In this document: positions 7,189-16,460 of the stretch, piece by piece
How the letters are laid out: each line of letters opens with the position of its first letter
How positions within the stretch are numbered: position 1 is the stretch's first letter
Source: Nitrospira sp. CG24B
GTDB taxonomy: Bacteria > Nitrospirota > Nitrospiria > Nitrospirales > Nitrospiraceae
Direction: 5' to 3'
NCBI GenBank assembly: GCA_002869845.2
Contig: NEWS02000008.1
Span: forward strand, 151,828 to 215,827
DNA length: 64,000 nucleotides
Translations under genes and position numbers: made by a program
Notes under the pieces: model-generated
Told to the model about the DNA's origin: nothing
Database searches by the model: none
The model's input: the letters and a program-made list of their open reading frames with translations, nothing else

Positions 7189-8412
7189 TCATCGCGACCC
7201 GGACAGGAGTGTTTGGAGGCGGCCCAGGTCGATGGCCTCAATCCGATGCCCATCACGACCTGTGACGGTGGTGGCCATGGTGAGGGCGTTGAGGATCGCT
7301 TCTTCGGTGGCCTCCACTGTCGCTGAGATGAGCGGATTCAGATGGGTGTCGGCGAGATGGGTCAGCTGGTAGGTGGACTCTTTCGGATAGTGTGAAATGA
7401 CGTTGGCGGTTGAAAAGGCGAGCATGAAGTCGCCGCTACTGTGTCGGGCGGTAGAGCCGGTGCGGGCGAGGCCCAGCGCGGCGCGCTTCGCGAGTCGTGT
7501 GAGTTGTCGACTGTCGAGTGGCGCATCGGTGGCGATGATGACGATGATGGAGCCTTCGCTCTGGCCCGGCGAGAGGACATTAGACATCTGTGGCGGCGGC
7601 TCATAGAGTTTGCCCACCGGCACGCCCACAATAACAAGTTCTGGCCGACGACCGTGATTCGCATTGACGAGCACCCCAATGGTGTAGCCGCCCTCTTTCT
7701 CGGACAGTCTTCTTGACGAGGTGCCGATGCCGCCCTTGAATCCATAGGAGACCATGCCCGTGCCGGCCCCGACGGTGCCTTCTTTCACCGGACCACCGCT
7801 TGCGCTGTCAATCGCGGCCATCACATCCTGCTCTGACACATGGCGGCCCTGGATATCATTCAATCGTCCATCGTCGCATTCGGCAACCACCGGCGTGAGT
7901 GTGTCGTCTTCGATGCCGATCGCCGGATATTGTTTGATCATCCAGCTCATGACACCATTGGCCACGCGCGGAATGTTGAGCGTATTCGTGAGGGCGATGG
8001 GATACTCCAGAAAGCCCGACTCCGCCACCCAGGAGAGGCCGGTCATTTCACCGGTGCCGTTGAGGACAAAGGAACCGGCAGCCACCTTCTTGTGCCACAC
8101 ATCGTCGCGCGGAATCACGACCGTCACGCCGGTGCGGATTGGGCCCTGGCCGGGCTTGAGCGGCCCCTCGCCTTGGATGAGGGTTGTGTGACCGACTTTC
8201 ACGCCGGCCACGTCGGTAATGGCATTCAGAGGGCCTGGCTGATAAGACCCGACGCCGATGCCAAGATCTCGAAGACGATGACGGCTCTGATCCGATTCGG
8301 CAGCCGCCGTGGAAAGGCAACCAGAAATTAAGATGGCAATACAGGACAGTCGCAGCAACTGAGTCAGTCGCTCGCCGCCGACTGATCTCACCAGCAAAGA
8401 CTTATACTTCAT
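7189..8412 (-). CDS. P1/S58 family peptidase (DmpA-like), lipoprotein or exported
   Basis: A 407-residue protein of the DmpA/L-aminopeptidase D-esterase family. GVKVGHTT, GTGMVSYGFKGGIGTSSR (the latter holding the self-processing nucleophile Ser) and VLVNANHGRR are seen. The start at 8412 gives a hydrophobic N-terminus ending LISGC, a lipobox. A 99-residue upstream extension is antisense to the beta-CASP gene and is rejected. The gene overlaps the stop of that gene by 11 bases. By family these proteins are autoprocessed Ntn-type aminopeptidases; substrate unknown. Confidence 0.85.
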   Translation of the reverse strand: MKYKSLLVRSVGGERLTQLLRLSCIAILISGCLSTAAAESDQSRHRLRDLGIGVGSYQPGPLNAITDVAGVKVGHTTLIQGEGPLKPGQGPIRTGVTVVIPRDDVWHKKVAAGSFVLNGTGEMTGLSWVAESGFLEYPIALTNTLNIPRVANGVMSWMIKQYPAIGIEDDTLTPVVAECDDGRLNDIQGRHVSEQDVMAAIDSASGGPVKEGTVGAGTGMVSYGFKGGIGTSSRRLSEKEGGYTIGVLVNANHGRRPELVIVGVPVGKLYEPPPQMSNVLSPGQSEGSIIVIIATDAPLDSRQLTRLAKRAALGLARTGSTARHSSGDFMLAFSTANVISHYPKESTYQLTHLADTHLNPLISATVEATEEAILNALTMATTVTGRDGHRIEAIDLGRLQTLLSGSR

Positions 8413-9799
8413 GCGTGCTGCCCTGATGCGGAATCCGCACATCGATCTTTGGGTGTTCCGCTTGGATTGCGGCGCCGAGCGAAAGGGCCTGTTTCTCCTC
8501 ACCATGCACGATGAAAACGGTGCTGGGCCGTGGGGTGATCGCTCGCACATAGGCAAGCAAATCATTGCGATCGGCATGGGCCGACAGGCCGTTGAATTTG
8601 ACGATCTGTGCGCGTCGCTTCGTCGGCACGCCGAAGATCGGGACCACGTCCCAACCCTCGACGAGTTTGCGCCCAAGTGTATGTTCGGCTTGAAAGCCGA
8701 CGAATACAATCACGTTGGCTTCATCTTGAATGGCATGTTTCAAATGGTGAATGACCCGGCCGCCCTCGCACATCCCCGACGAAGAGATGATGACACAGGG
8801 GCCCCGCATGGCATTGAGCCGCTTGCTGTCCTCGGATGATGACACGAAGTGGATGTAGCGCGAGGCGAAGACGTCGTTATTTGAGGAAAAGGTCTTCAGC
8901 GTTTCCTCGTCATAACATTCCGGGTGACGCTTGAAGACATCTGTCGCCTTACCAGCCAAGGGCGAATCGATATAAATGGGAATGGGCTCAACTCGCCCCT
9001 CACCCACCAGCTCCTTAATCCGCATCACCAGCTCTTGGGTGCGGCCGACCGCGAAGGCCGGCACGATGATCTTACTTTTGTGTAGCCGCGCGTGGGCGAT
9101 CAGGTCCTGGGCTTTCTTCTTCATCTCCTCGCCGGCCTGTTCGTGCAAGCGGTCGCCGTAGGTGGATTCCAGAATGAGGATATCGCAGGCTGGCGGCGGC
9201 TCCGGATCACGAAGGATCGGCATGTGGGACCGCCCTAGATCGCCACTAAACAAGACGGTGGTGCTGTTGCCCCGCGCCGTATATTTGACGCGGACGGCCG
9301 CCGATCCCAGGATATGCCCGGCATCATGAAACGACGCCACCACGCGCGGGGCGATTTTAAGCTGGTCGCCGTATCGCGATCCTTCAAACTTCCTAACAAT
9401 CTTCCTGACGTCGTCGCCGTCATACAAGGGCTGAATGCAGGTTCTCCCACGCCGCTTCTCTTGTTTATTCACGTACCGGCAGTCGTTTTCTTGCACGCGG
9501 GCGGAATCTTCGAGCATGATGCCCGCGAGATCGGCGGAGGCTCGGGTAAGGTAGACTTTCCCAGAGAAGCCCTGTCGCGGCAACACCGGCAGCGCGCCCG
9601 AATGGTCGATATGCGCATGCGACAGCAGGACGGCGCTGAGCGATTTTGGGTCGAAGCCCAGTTCTCGGTTTTTTCGTACCGCCTCGTCTCGTCGGCCCTG
9701 AAACATTCCGCAATCCAACAACATTCGAAAGCCCGGCACTTCCACCAGATGTCTGCTCCCGGTGACTGAACGGGCGGCACCATAGAATGAGAGCTTCAT
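8402..9799 (-). CDS. Beta-CASP metallo-beta-lactamase, putative RNase
   Basis: A 465-residue protein with the MBL zinc motif SHAHIDHSG (about residues 60-68), then GDLGRSHMP, and beta-CASP motifs (LESTYGDRLH, PAFAVGRTQE, SSSGMCEGGRVIHHLKH, SAHADR near the C-terminus). The family comprises RNA-processing exo/endonucleases such as the RNase J/CPSF73-like and YSH1-like enzymes; mRNA processing or decay is the likely role. It overlaps the LOG gene by four bases (ATGA). Confidence 0.9.
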   Translation of the reverse strand: MKLSFYGAARSVTGSRHLVEVPGFRMLLDCGMFQGRRDEAVRKNRELGFDPKSLSAVLLSHAHIDHSGALPVLPRQGFSGKVYLTRASADLAGIMLEDSARVQENDCRYVNKQEKRRGRTCIQPLYDGDDVRKIVRKFEGSRYGDQLKIAPRVVASFHDAGHILGSAAVRVKYTARGNSTTVLFSGDLGRSHMPILRDPEPPPACDILILESTYGDRLHEQAGEEMKKKAQDLIAHARLHKSKIIVPAFAVGRTQELVMRIKELVGEGRVEPIPIYIDSPLAGKATDVFKRHPECYDEETLKTFSSNNDVFASRYIHFVSSSEDSKRLNAMRGPCVIISSSGMCEGGRVIHHLKHAIQDEANVIVFVGFQAEHTLGRKLVEGWDVVPIFGVPTKRRAQIVKFNGLSAHADRNDLLAYVRAITPRPSTVFIVHGEEKQALSLGAAIQAEHPKIDVRIPHQGSTHEV

Positions 9800-10650
9800 G
9801 TCGTGGGTACTCCATTGTGGCGTGCGATGAGATCCCAGGCTTCCTGGACCGTTTCAGCGTAGTGAAACAATCCCAGATCTGCCTGTACAATTAATCCGCA
9901 ATCGACCAGGAATTGCCAGTTGATGAGCCGCTCCCAAAAGTCCCGTCCGACCAACACGACGATGACGCTCTGGGTTTTCCCGGTCTGGAGCAAGGTGAGC
10001 GTTTCGAACAGCTCATCGAGTGTGCCGAACCCTCCGGGAAACGCGACAAGCGCCTTGGCCCGGATGAGGAAGTGCATTTTTCTGATGGCGAAATAGCGAA
10101 ACTGAAAACTGAGCCGCGGCGTGATGTAGGGATTGGGATATTGCTCGTGGGGAAGCGTAATGTTCAGCCCGATGGATTTCGCGTTGACATCGGCTGCCCC
10201 ACGATTCGCCGCTTCCATGATGCCGGGACCCCCGCCTGTCACGATCACGTAATCACAGTGGCCATCAATTTGGCAGGTCGACGAGACGAGGCGGCTAAAG
10301 TCTCGTGCGATATCATAATACTTGGCCAAGTCCAGCTGTCGCTTGGCAATCGCGACTTTGCGTTGGCAGCCATGGTCGTTCGGCGCCTGAGCTGCTTCTT
10401 CCTCCGCCTTCTTCAGTGCCTGCCTCGCAGCAGTTGGCTCCTGCAATCTTGCACTGCCAAAGACGACGATAGTGGATTGAATATTCTCTTCCTTTTGGAT
10501 GAGTTCTGGTTTCAGAAGTTCGAGCCCGATTCGAATGGGCCGAAGCTCGTCGCGCTGGAGAAATTCTGTATCTTTATCGGCCGGGATATAAGACGAAGAT
10601 GCGTGGTCCCTATCGAGTTGCGGTGGATGGTCCGTGGTTTTCTGTTCCAT
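9796..10650 (-). CDS. LOG-family protein (TIGR00730 type)
   Basis: A 284-residue protein with GGGPGIMEAANRGA and PGGFGTLDELFE, the nucleotide-binding signatures of the lysine-decarboxylase-like/LOG family. Some members release cytokinin bases from nucleoside monophosphates; others are PpnN-type nucleosidases. An N-terminal extension of about 90 residues precedes the domain, so it is longer than the minimal LOG protein. It stands at the head of the LOG/beta-CASP/S58 overlap chain. Which nucleotide it uses is unknown. Confidence 0.9.
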   Translation of the reverse strand: MEQKTTDHPPQLDRDHASSSYIPADKDTEFLQRDELRPIRIGLELLKPELIQKEENIQSTIVVFGSARLQEPTAARQALKKAEEEAAQAPNDHGCQRKVAIAKRQLDLAKYYDIARDFSRLVSSTCQIDGHCDYVIVTGGGPGIMEAANRGAADVNAKSIGLNITLPHEQYPNPYITPRLSFQFRYFAIRKMHFLIRAKALVAFPGGFGTLDELFETLTLLQTGKTQSVIVVLVGRDFWERLINWQFLVDCGLIVQADLGLFHYAETVQEAWDLIARHNGVPTT

Positions 10651-10717
10651 AAGTTAGCATTATAGCCGCCGGAGGAGAACAGCGGCAATTCGTTGTGGAG
10701 TGGTGGATTCTGTGTGG

Positions 10718-11143
10718 TTAAAACGGATAGGGATGGAACGGAGGTCTCGTGACACTACGTTGAAAACCTTGCTGCACGACAACCCAGTTAGGACTACAGA
10801 ACACTTGGAACTCATCGACCCCAAGTCCGGTTCTTGAAAAGATTAAATCCGGATCCACGGGTGTCCAGGGTTTCGCTAACCACCCAAAATTGACACGCGA
10901 GTATTTCATGTCGAGGAATCGGTATGTTGCAACAATCCCTGAGTCAGCATCTGTGATGGTATCCGGCGCGCCGAGCCTGGTGACAACGTCGGTCAACGTC
11001 GTCTTTCCCGGAACGATAAATGCGACGCTCTCTGGAGTGAGGGTGGTATTGAGGGTCACGCGAGCCACATTACACCCCATGAATGGCAGACTCACCATCA
11101 CCGCCACCAGTAAGGAAATGGTCCTTTTCCCCACATTCTTCAT
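10718..11143 (-). CDS. SmpA/OmlA-like lipoprotein
   Basis: A 141-residue protein with signal peptide and lipobox (about residues 19-24, LPFMGC). The pattern FIVPGKTTLTDVVTRLGAPDTI resembles the SmpA/OmlA (BamE-like) domain, which begins with a short helix and LG-P. It follows the next lipoprotein gene by one base. The two small lipoproteins share this theme and may be old paralogues. Function is not established. Confidence 0.7.
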   Translation of the reverse strand: MKNVGKRTISLLVAVMVSLPFMGCNVARVTLNTTLTPESVAFIVPGKTTLTDVVTRLGAPDTITDADSGIVATYRFLDMKYSRVNFGWLAKPWTPVDPDLIFSRTGLGVDEFQVFCSPNWVVVQQGFQRSVTRPPFHPYPF

Positions 11144-11144
11144 G

Positions 11145-11531
11145 TCACTCCCCGAATGGCCAAAATCGAAAGCTCAAGTTATCTGTGCGTTTCGATGAAA
11201 TGATCTCTTCGACGATCCCGTCACGATTCACAATGATAAACACGTCATCACTCTTCACTGAAAGACGCGTGAAGTTGAGGAGAATTAGGAGCAGGCTTCC
11301 CGCCTTTGCATCATAGCGATAATAGTGAAAGACATCCCGTCCGTTGAGTTGCAGCAGCCGATCTGGTGCGCCCAGCAGGTTGACCACTTCTGTTTTCGTG
11401 GTCGTCCCTTTCTGAATCGCTGCGACAATCTCGGCTTTGACGTCATCGCCAACCGTCCCTCGACTGAAGGCACAGCCTTGAAACAACAATGCAGCCATAA
11501 CGAAACCGAGCACACAGTGACCGACTTTCAT
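11145..11531 (-). CDS. SmpA/OmlA-like lipoprotein
   Basis: A 128-residue protein. The start at 11531 has AAGGAG upstream and opens a lipoprotein signal (MKVGHCVLGFVMAALLFQGC). A longer open frame upstream is antisense to the GNAT gene and is rejected. The mature part contains AIQKGTTTKTEVVNLLGAPDRL, the same kind of motif as the following lipoprotein, and FIIVNRDGIVEEI. An outer-membrane-assembly-like or cell-envelope role is plausible but not shown. Confidence 0.7.
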   Translation of the reverse strand: MKVGHCVLGFVMAALLFQGCAFSRGTVGDDVKAEIVAAIQKGTTTKTEVVNLLGAPDRLLQLNGRDVFHYYRYDAKAGSLLLILLNFTRLSVKSDDVFIIVNRDGIVEEIISSKRTDNLSFRFWPFGE

Positions 11532-11544
11532 GTGAACTCCTTGT

Positions 11545-12045
11545 CTATTTCTGGATCGCCTCAGGCCCCAGAATGAAATCCTGTTCGAATACCGTATAGA
11601 CAGACGGCGCGAGCCCCACACGCTGATACACGGTTTGAGCGCTGCGGTTCTCTCGCTCCACGTACAACCTAATCCCGCAGACTTTTGGATCGGTTTTCGC
11701 CTTGGCCAAGATATGCTCGTACATAGCTCGAAATACCCCCCTGCCACGCCGTTCTGGAGCGACATAGACGCTCTGAATCCACCAAAAGACCCCGTTTCGC
11801 CAGTCACTCCATTCGTACGTCATCATGAGTTGGCCGATCGGTGTGCGGCTCTTGTTTTCTAGAAGTTCAGCAACGATATACGATCCATACCTAGGGCTTT
11901 CTAAGAAGGCTTGAATGCCCTGGCGCAATGTTGGGAGATCGAGCCGGCGATTCTCTGTTTCGAGTGCCATGGCCCTATTGAACTCGACGATGGTGTCCGC
12001 ATCGTTCTTGGTTGCTGGTCTGATCTGGATACTCTCACTCGCCAT
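11545..12045 (-). CDS. GNAT-family N-acetyltransferase
   Basis: A 166-residue protein with the GNAT acetyl-CoA-binding signature VAPERRGRGVFRAMYEHIL (about residues 98-117) and ENRSAQTVYQRVGL near the C-terminus. Members acetylate amines on small molecules or proteins; the substrate cannot be told. It lies three bases after the DUF502 gene and is likely in the same transcript. Confidence 0.85.
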   Translation of the reverse strand: MASESIQIRPATKNDADTIVEFNRAMALETENRRLDLPTLRQGIQAFLESPRYGSYIVAELLENKSRTPIGQLMMTYEWSDWRNGVFWWIQSVYVAPERRGRGVFRAMYEHILAKAKTDPKVCGIRLYVERENRSAQTVYQRVGLAPSVYTVFEQDFILGPEAIQK

Positions 12046-12048
12046 AGA

Positions 12049-12660
12049 TCAGGTGAGACGCGATGGTGACGCGTCGAGCCAACCGTTTGGTGGTCTATAG
12101 AACCCAGCGGAAAACTCCATTTTCATCGCATCTTCGACTGGAAGATTGATCGCCCGCAGCGCATGTTCCGGGATGAAAGCCAGGAAGCCGGTAAAGGGAT
12201 GAATCGCGGTGGGAACGAAGACCATGAAGAGGGTGTGGGCAGGCTCGACTTGAACGGATGGAGGCGCCGTGCCCATCACAAATCCCAACGCCCAACAGCC
12301 ATCGCGCGGAAACGGAAAGGCAACCACTTTGCTGCGCCCGAAGCGAGAGCGAAAATTCAGCACGTCGGTCATTCCCTTTAATGTCAGATAGATGCTCTGT
12401 ACCAGAGGGATCTTTTCAATGCGTAGTTCAAGGCGCGCCAGCAAGCCTTGCCCGATGACATGATCAGCGATGAGACCGACAATAATGAGAAGAACGATCA
12501 AGAGGAGCAGTCCGAGGCCGGGAAGAGGATCCGATATGTACTGTCCGACCAAGCCGTCGAGTGTGGTAAAAAGCGTCCTGAGAATCAAGAACGTGGCCCA
12601 GGCTGGGACCAGCACGATGAGGCCCGCCATGCATGTCTTCGAGAAGGCTTTGATCATCAC
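12049..12660 (-). CDS. DUF502-family membrane protein
   Basis: A 203-residue protein with two hydrophobic stretches (about residues 10-33 and 48-72) and the DUF502-type central part (VQSIYLTLKGMTDVL ... GFVMGTAPPS ... FVPTAIHPFTGFLAFIPE). The family is an integral inner-membrane protein of unknown function. It is the first gene of the long minus-strand cluster that runs to 7189. Confidence 0.85.
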   Translation of the reverse strand: MMIKAFSKTCMAGLIVLVPAWATFLILRTLFTTLDGLVGQYISDPLPGLGLLLLIVLLIIVGLIADHVIGQGLLARLELRIEKIPLVQSIYLTLKGMTDVLNFRSRFGRSKVVAFPFPRDGCWALGFVMGTAPPSVQVEPAHTLFMVFVPTAIHPFTGFLAFIPEHALRAINLPVEDAMKMEFSAGFYRPPNGWLDASPSRLT

Positions 12661-12791
12661 GACATTTCCTTGAGGAAGGCCCGCTCAGTGTAGCAGATAT
12701 GCCAGAGGATGAGGAGTTCCTTCTGGCAGCTTGCGCTTGATGTGGCTATCGATTATTCTACCTGCCATCACACAGTGGGAGGCTGACGGTC

Positions 12792-13052
12792 ATGAGTATT
12801 GATAAAGAACTCTTGGCAATCCTCTGTTGCCCGGAAACGAAACAAGCAGTGAGTCTGGCCGAAGAGTCTCTGATTCAGAAGCTCAATGCTACAGTTGCCC
12901 GCGGCGAATTGAAGAATGCAGGGAAGCGCCCCGTGTCTGGCGAGCTTGACGGTGGTTTGATTCGCTCCGATCGGAAAATCCTCTACCCCATCCGCGACCA
13001 CATTCCGGTGATGCTGATTGAGGAAGGCATTCCACTCGACCAAATTGATTGA
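12792..13052 (+). CDS. Trm112-like small protein
   Basis: An 86-residue protein of the Trm112/UPF0434 type: IDKELLAILCCPETKQAV and YPIRDHIPVMLIEEG are the shared signatures. In eukaryotes and archaea Trm112 activates methyltransferases; bacterial single-domain versions have no fixed role. Only part of the zinc ligands is present (CC at the start). It stands alone, with opposite-strand genes on both sides. Confidence 0.85.
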   Translation: MSIDKELLAILCCPETKQAVSLAEESLIQKLNATVARGELKNAGKRPVSGELDGGLIRSDRKILYPIRDHIPVMLIEEGIPLDQID

Positions 13053-13295
13053 CCCAGGCGATCAGATATTTCTCTCGCCTTGTCGCATTGGGAGATTAGG
13101 TTTAGGTTGCTGCCTTTTATCACTACTGCATTTATGCCGTAGTTCTCCAGTCATACCGGTTTTTGGCTTTCCACCTTCAGACGCTTAGACTTTTGTGTGA
13201 TCAAAATCGACAGGTGTGTGGATATCAGATCACGATCTTCGTTGCCCATACGAGTAGGCTGGACGGGATTCTGCAACCGTTGATGTGTGAAGAGG

Positions 13296-13583
13296 CTAGG
13301 GAGCGACGATCTGAGGGGTCTTGGCGGGATTGTCTGTCTTCGACCCCGTAGAGGTTCCGCAGTGGCTGCAGAGATATTCATACAGATTGCCGGTTGGCAG
13401 AACGAGAAGAAGCCGCTCTCTTGTCGGAGTGGCCACACGGCACCGAGGGCAGAACAATAGAGAGGCATTGAGTGAGCCAAATTGCTCTTGTGGAGTGTCT
13501 GCAGAGGGGCGTGGCCTGCTTCTGGGTGTGAGATGAGGGCCAGGAATCCACTGGCTGCCTGGTTTGCGGGAAGGTGGAAACAT
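13296..13583 (-). CDS. Small zinc-ribbon-like protein
   Basis: A 95-residue open frame with two Cys pairs (FCPRC ... CSHCG, about residues 44-75), an arrangement of a zinc ribbon. No clear Shine-Dalgarno precedes the ATG, and the first ~30 residues are Pro/Ser/Arg-rich, so the real start may lie inside. The zinc motif is the main support; function unknown. Confidence 0.45.
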   Translation of the reverse strand: MFPPSRKPGSQWIPGPHLTPRSRPRPSADTPQEQFGSLNASLLFCPRCRVATPTRERLLLVLPTGNLYEYLCSHCGTSTGSKTDNPAKTPQIVAP

Positions 13584-13951
13584 GGTTTTATCTTAGTGAG
13601 AATGGGAAGTCTTGGTCAAGGGTTACTCAATTTCTATCTGGATCATACTGATGATCTACCTGCCTGGTTAACGAAAGCCATTCTCGGCTGAGACGATCGA
13701 TCCAAGAACTCGAGGACTGTAGCTTAAAGACTTACCACTTTAGGACGTGTGCTCGCACCTGCGAGTTGAAATGAGGCTAAATGAGTGTGCTCCTGATCAG
13801 ACAAAACGGTAGGTGAGCTGTGGTCCTAATCTCATTCAGCGATCTTGTGGATGGTGAGTAACTCTTATGACGCCGGGAGATTTGGCTGGAGAAGGGAGCC
13901 TACCTCTGCCACGTGAGGAGAGGCAGGCCCCTGTTGCTTGAAAAGACCCCG
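13584..13951. other. Intergenic region without recognised content
   Basis: Only short frames with no motif are present between the zinc-ribbon-like protein and the next minus-strand gene. No RNA gene or repeat was recognised. Confidence 0.4.
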
Positions 13952-14320
13952 TTAGACGGTGGTTTTAGCAGACTCGATTTCAGTTGCTGTGATGAGGCTT
14001 GAAAGATAATCCGCAACGAAATTGAGGGCTTCCTCCCGTCCATCGGCACGCCGTCCTTTTTCTCTTCGCTGGACGGATAGCTCATGTTCTAAATCTGATT
14101 TGACTTCCCCCAGAATACGCTGGAGGGACGTTGGCGTCAGATTGGTGTCCATGTCTTCTAGTTCCTGACAGCGGTCGAGGACCCAATTGAGGCCTTCAAT
14201 ACGTCCAGCGTAATGCTCCTGCTCCGCGGTGTCGATTCGTGCCATTGCGGTGGCAAACGCCTGGGCTTCGTAAATCAAATTGTAGAAGCTGGTGACGGCC
14301 CTTTGTAACGATGGAAGCAT
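13952..14320 (-). CDS. Unknown helical protein
   Basis: A 122-residue protein with a good Shine-Dalgarno (AAGGAG, five bases before ATG at 14320). It is rich in Glu, Arg and Leu and probably all helical, with no known domain. It lies downstream of nxrAB and another unknown gene on the same strand; a link to nitrite oxidation cannot be claimed. Confidence 0.6.
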   Translation of the reverse strand: MLPSLQRAVTSFYNLIYEAQAFATAMARIDTAEQEHYAGRIEGLNWVLDRCQELEDMDTNLTPTSLQRILGEVKSDLEHELSVQRREKGRRADGREEALNFVADYLSSLITATEIESAKTTV

Positions 14321-14397
14321 AATACTCCTTCTCCTTTGGATGAGCTGTAATTATACATGAGATTGGAGTGCCGACAAGGAGTATTTTTTGTTGTGGT

Positions 14398-14802
14398 TTA
14401 GGTGAAGAGGAGCGACTGGAACTCATTCATGAAGCCATAGTAGAGAGACGCAAAATCTTTTAAGCAGTCCGGGCTGGTCTCCTTCAACCGTTTGAAGAAA
14501 AAGACCTGCGTGCGTGGATCAAGCTGCTCCAGAAGTTGGCTCAGCTGAGACATAGAATAACTGCCGGCTGGAACACTGAGAATATAATGAACAAGGCGCT
14601 CAACGAACTGTTGAGCGACATATTCGCTATTCAGATAGCCATCTGGGAGTTTACCTGAAGCGAGAAACTCATCAAACGGAATGGCCTGGGCAGCAAAGGG
14701 AACTGCTTGCTGCTGATGTGACGTCACGCCTGGAGTACTCCCCAATACAATAGCAACGACACCATACTTCAAAACTGTACTGGACAGGGTCTCTCTCGTC
14801 AA
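14398..14802 (-). CDS. Unknown protein with a hydrophobic N-terminus
   Basis: A 134-residue protein. Residues 10-27 (YGVVAIVLGSTPGVTS) are hydrophobic and could be a weak signal peptide. The rest is helical (SQLSQLLEQLDPRTQVFFFKRLKE). No known domain. It is the first gene after nxrB on the same strand, separated by about 280 bases and a strong terminator, so it is probably transcribed apart from nxrAB. Confidence 0.5.
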   Translation of the reverse strand: MTRETLSSTVLKYGVVAIVLGSTPGVTSHQQQAVPFAAQAIPFDEFLASGKLPDGYLNSEYVAQQFVERLVHYILSVPAGSYSMSQLSQLLEQLDPRTQVFFFKRLKETSPDCLKDFASLYYGFMNEFQSLLFT

Positions 14803-15025
14803 GCGCGCAGAAGAAGCAGTGCTGGTGAGCCATAAGACTGATGGAAGGAGATGGATTGGCTCTAGTTTTGTTGAGAGCCGTATGTAGGTATTGGGCTGGT
14901 TACTGGCGAAGACTGTGATGTGAGTGAAGGGGCGCCTGGAAAATGTCGATACACGGATGTGCTTGAAAAATGATCACGAACTGCTTGCCCAGATAAATAC
15001 AGGAGCGCTGCCGCCCTGAAACAAG

Positions 15026-15058
15026 CAGGGGCGGAGCCAAAGAAGGACTCCGCCCCTG
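15026..15058 (-). terminator. Terminator of the nxr transcript
   Basis: CAGGGGCGGAG (15026-15036) pairs perfectly with CTCCGCCCCTG (15048-15058) across an 11-base loop, 25 bases after the nxrB stop. On the minus strand it is followed by CTTGTTTC. A second small hairpin, GACACAG TAA CTGTGTC, lies at 15063-15079. Confidence 0.75.
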
Positions 15059-15082
15059 ATTCGACACAGTAACTGTGTCAGA

Positions 15083-16372
15083 TCATAGCCAGGTTACGCG
15101 CTCAGCTGGCCGGATGTAGATCGGCTCTTCGACCTGAATCCTGGCCACTTCCTTCCCCGACTTATTGAAGCCCAAGACGGTGTCGTTGTACATCTCGAAC
15201 CGCTTCCCGTGGATCTGGGTTTCAAATACTTTTGGCCCAGGGATGACATCGTAACGGAACACAATCTGCTGACTGGCCCGCCAAAGCTGGAGGACGGCCA
15301 ACAGTTCTCGACTGGGGACCAAGTATTTTTCAATGGCATTATCTACACCGGGACCAAACATCTGCCGGGCATAGCCCCGTGGGGAATGGCGCGGGGGAAT
15401 GTAGAACCCATTGGGCTCGGTTCCCCATTGCGGATACAACGGCAAGGCCACTTGCTCGACCCGGATTGCATAGTAGAGCGGATGCCATCGATCTTCCGCC
15501 CACAGCCCATCCTCTCCGATCCGCATCAAGCTCTGCATGCGAATCTTTCCGACACAGGCTGCCATACAGCGCGTCTCCATCGGCTCACCGCCGGTCAGCG
15601 GGTCTTTCCCCTCGATCCGCGGATAACAGGCGATACACTTCTCACTGACACGCGTCGTTCCCCGGTACATAGGCTTCTTATAGGGGCATTGCTCGACACA
15701 CTTCTTGTAACCCCGGCACCGGTTCTGATCGATGAGGACGATGCCATCCTCCGGCCGCTTGTAAATCGCCTTCCGAGGGCAGGCCGCCAAGCAGCCGGGA
15801 TAGGTGCAGTGATTACAAATACGCTGGAGATAAAAGAAGAAGGTCTCGTGTTCCGGAAGGCTGCTCCCCGTCATTTTCCAGGGTTCGTCCCGCGAGAAGC
15901 CGGTCTTGTCGATACCTTCGACTAAGGCACGCATGGACGTGGCGGTGTCTTCGTAGATATTGACGAAGCGCCATTCCTGGTCGGTCGGAATATAGCCGAT
16001 GGCAGCCTGGCCCACTTTGGCGCCCGCATCGAAAATGGTCATCCCTTCAAAGACGCCGTAGGGGGCATGATGTTTCCGCCCCACGCGGACGTTCCAGACT
16101 TGGCCACCCGGATTGACCTGCTCAATCAGCTGCGTGATTTTCACGTCATAGAACTGTGGATACCCGCCATACGGCTTGGTTTCCACGTTGTTCCACCACA
16201 TATACTCCTGGCCTTTTGAGAAGAGCCAGGTCGACTTATCGGCCATGCTGCAGGTCTGACAGGCCAAACACCGATTGATGTTGAAGACAAAGGCAAACTG
16301 CCACTTCGGATGCCGCTCCTCGTAGGGATACAACATCTTACGTCCCAGCTGCCAATTATAGACTTCAGGCAT
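15083..16372 (-). CDS. nxrB: Nitrite oxidoreductase beta subunit NxrB
   Basis: A 429-residue protein starting MPEVYNWQLGRKMLYPYEER. The start at 16372 has GGAGG upstream; an in-frame extension of 22 codons lacks a matching site. It is an iron-sulfur protein with four Cys groups: C35-x2-C38-x2-C41, CNHCTYPGCLAAC, CRGYKKCVEQC and CIAC plus CMAAC. Such groups bind [4Fe-4S]/[3Fe-4S] clusters and carry electrons from the NxrA molybdenum site toward the membrane. It has no signal peptide and is presumably exported with NxrA by the Tat system (hitchhiking). It follows nxrA by 88 bases. Length and sequence type match Nitrospira NxrB. Confidence 0.95.
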   Translation of the reverse strand: MPEVYNWQLGRKMLYPYEERHPKWQFAFVFNINRCLACQTCSMADKSTWLFSKGQEYMWWNNVETKPYGGYPQFYDVKITQLIEQVNPGGQVWNVRVGRKHHAPYGVFEGMTIFDAGAKVGQAAIGYIPTDQEWRFVNIYEDTATSMRALVEGIDKTGFSRDEPWKMTGSSLPEHETFFFYLQRICNHCTYPGCLAACPRKAIYKRPEDGIVLIDQNRCRGYKKCVEQCPYKKPMYRGTTRVSEKCIACYPRIEGKDPLTGGEPMETRCMAACVGKIRMQSLMRIGEDGLWAEDRWHPLYYAIRVEQVALPLYPQWGTEPNGFYIPPRHSPRGYARQMFGPGVDNAIEKYLVPSRELLAVLQLWRASQQIVFRYDVIPGPKVFETQIHGKRFEMYNDTVLGFNKSGKEVARIQVEEPIYIRPAERVTWL

Positions 16373-16460
16373 TGCGTCCTCCGTTCTATGTTCGACGTTC
16401 CCCGTGTGAAGCCCTGCACATTCGTGGTCGAGCCTCACACGCTGTATCGTGTTTCCCGGT

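Noticed and set aside
8413..8709. Upstream extension of the S58 peptidase
   Set aside because: It is antisense to the beta-CASP gene and a lipoprotein start lies at 8412.
11532..11807. Upstream extension of the small lipoprotein
   Set aside because: It is antisense to the GNAT gene; a start with AAGGAG and a lipobox lies at 11531.
15209..15925. A 238-residue plus-strand frame inside nxrB
   Set aside because: Antisense shadow of the well-supported nxrB gene.
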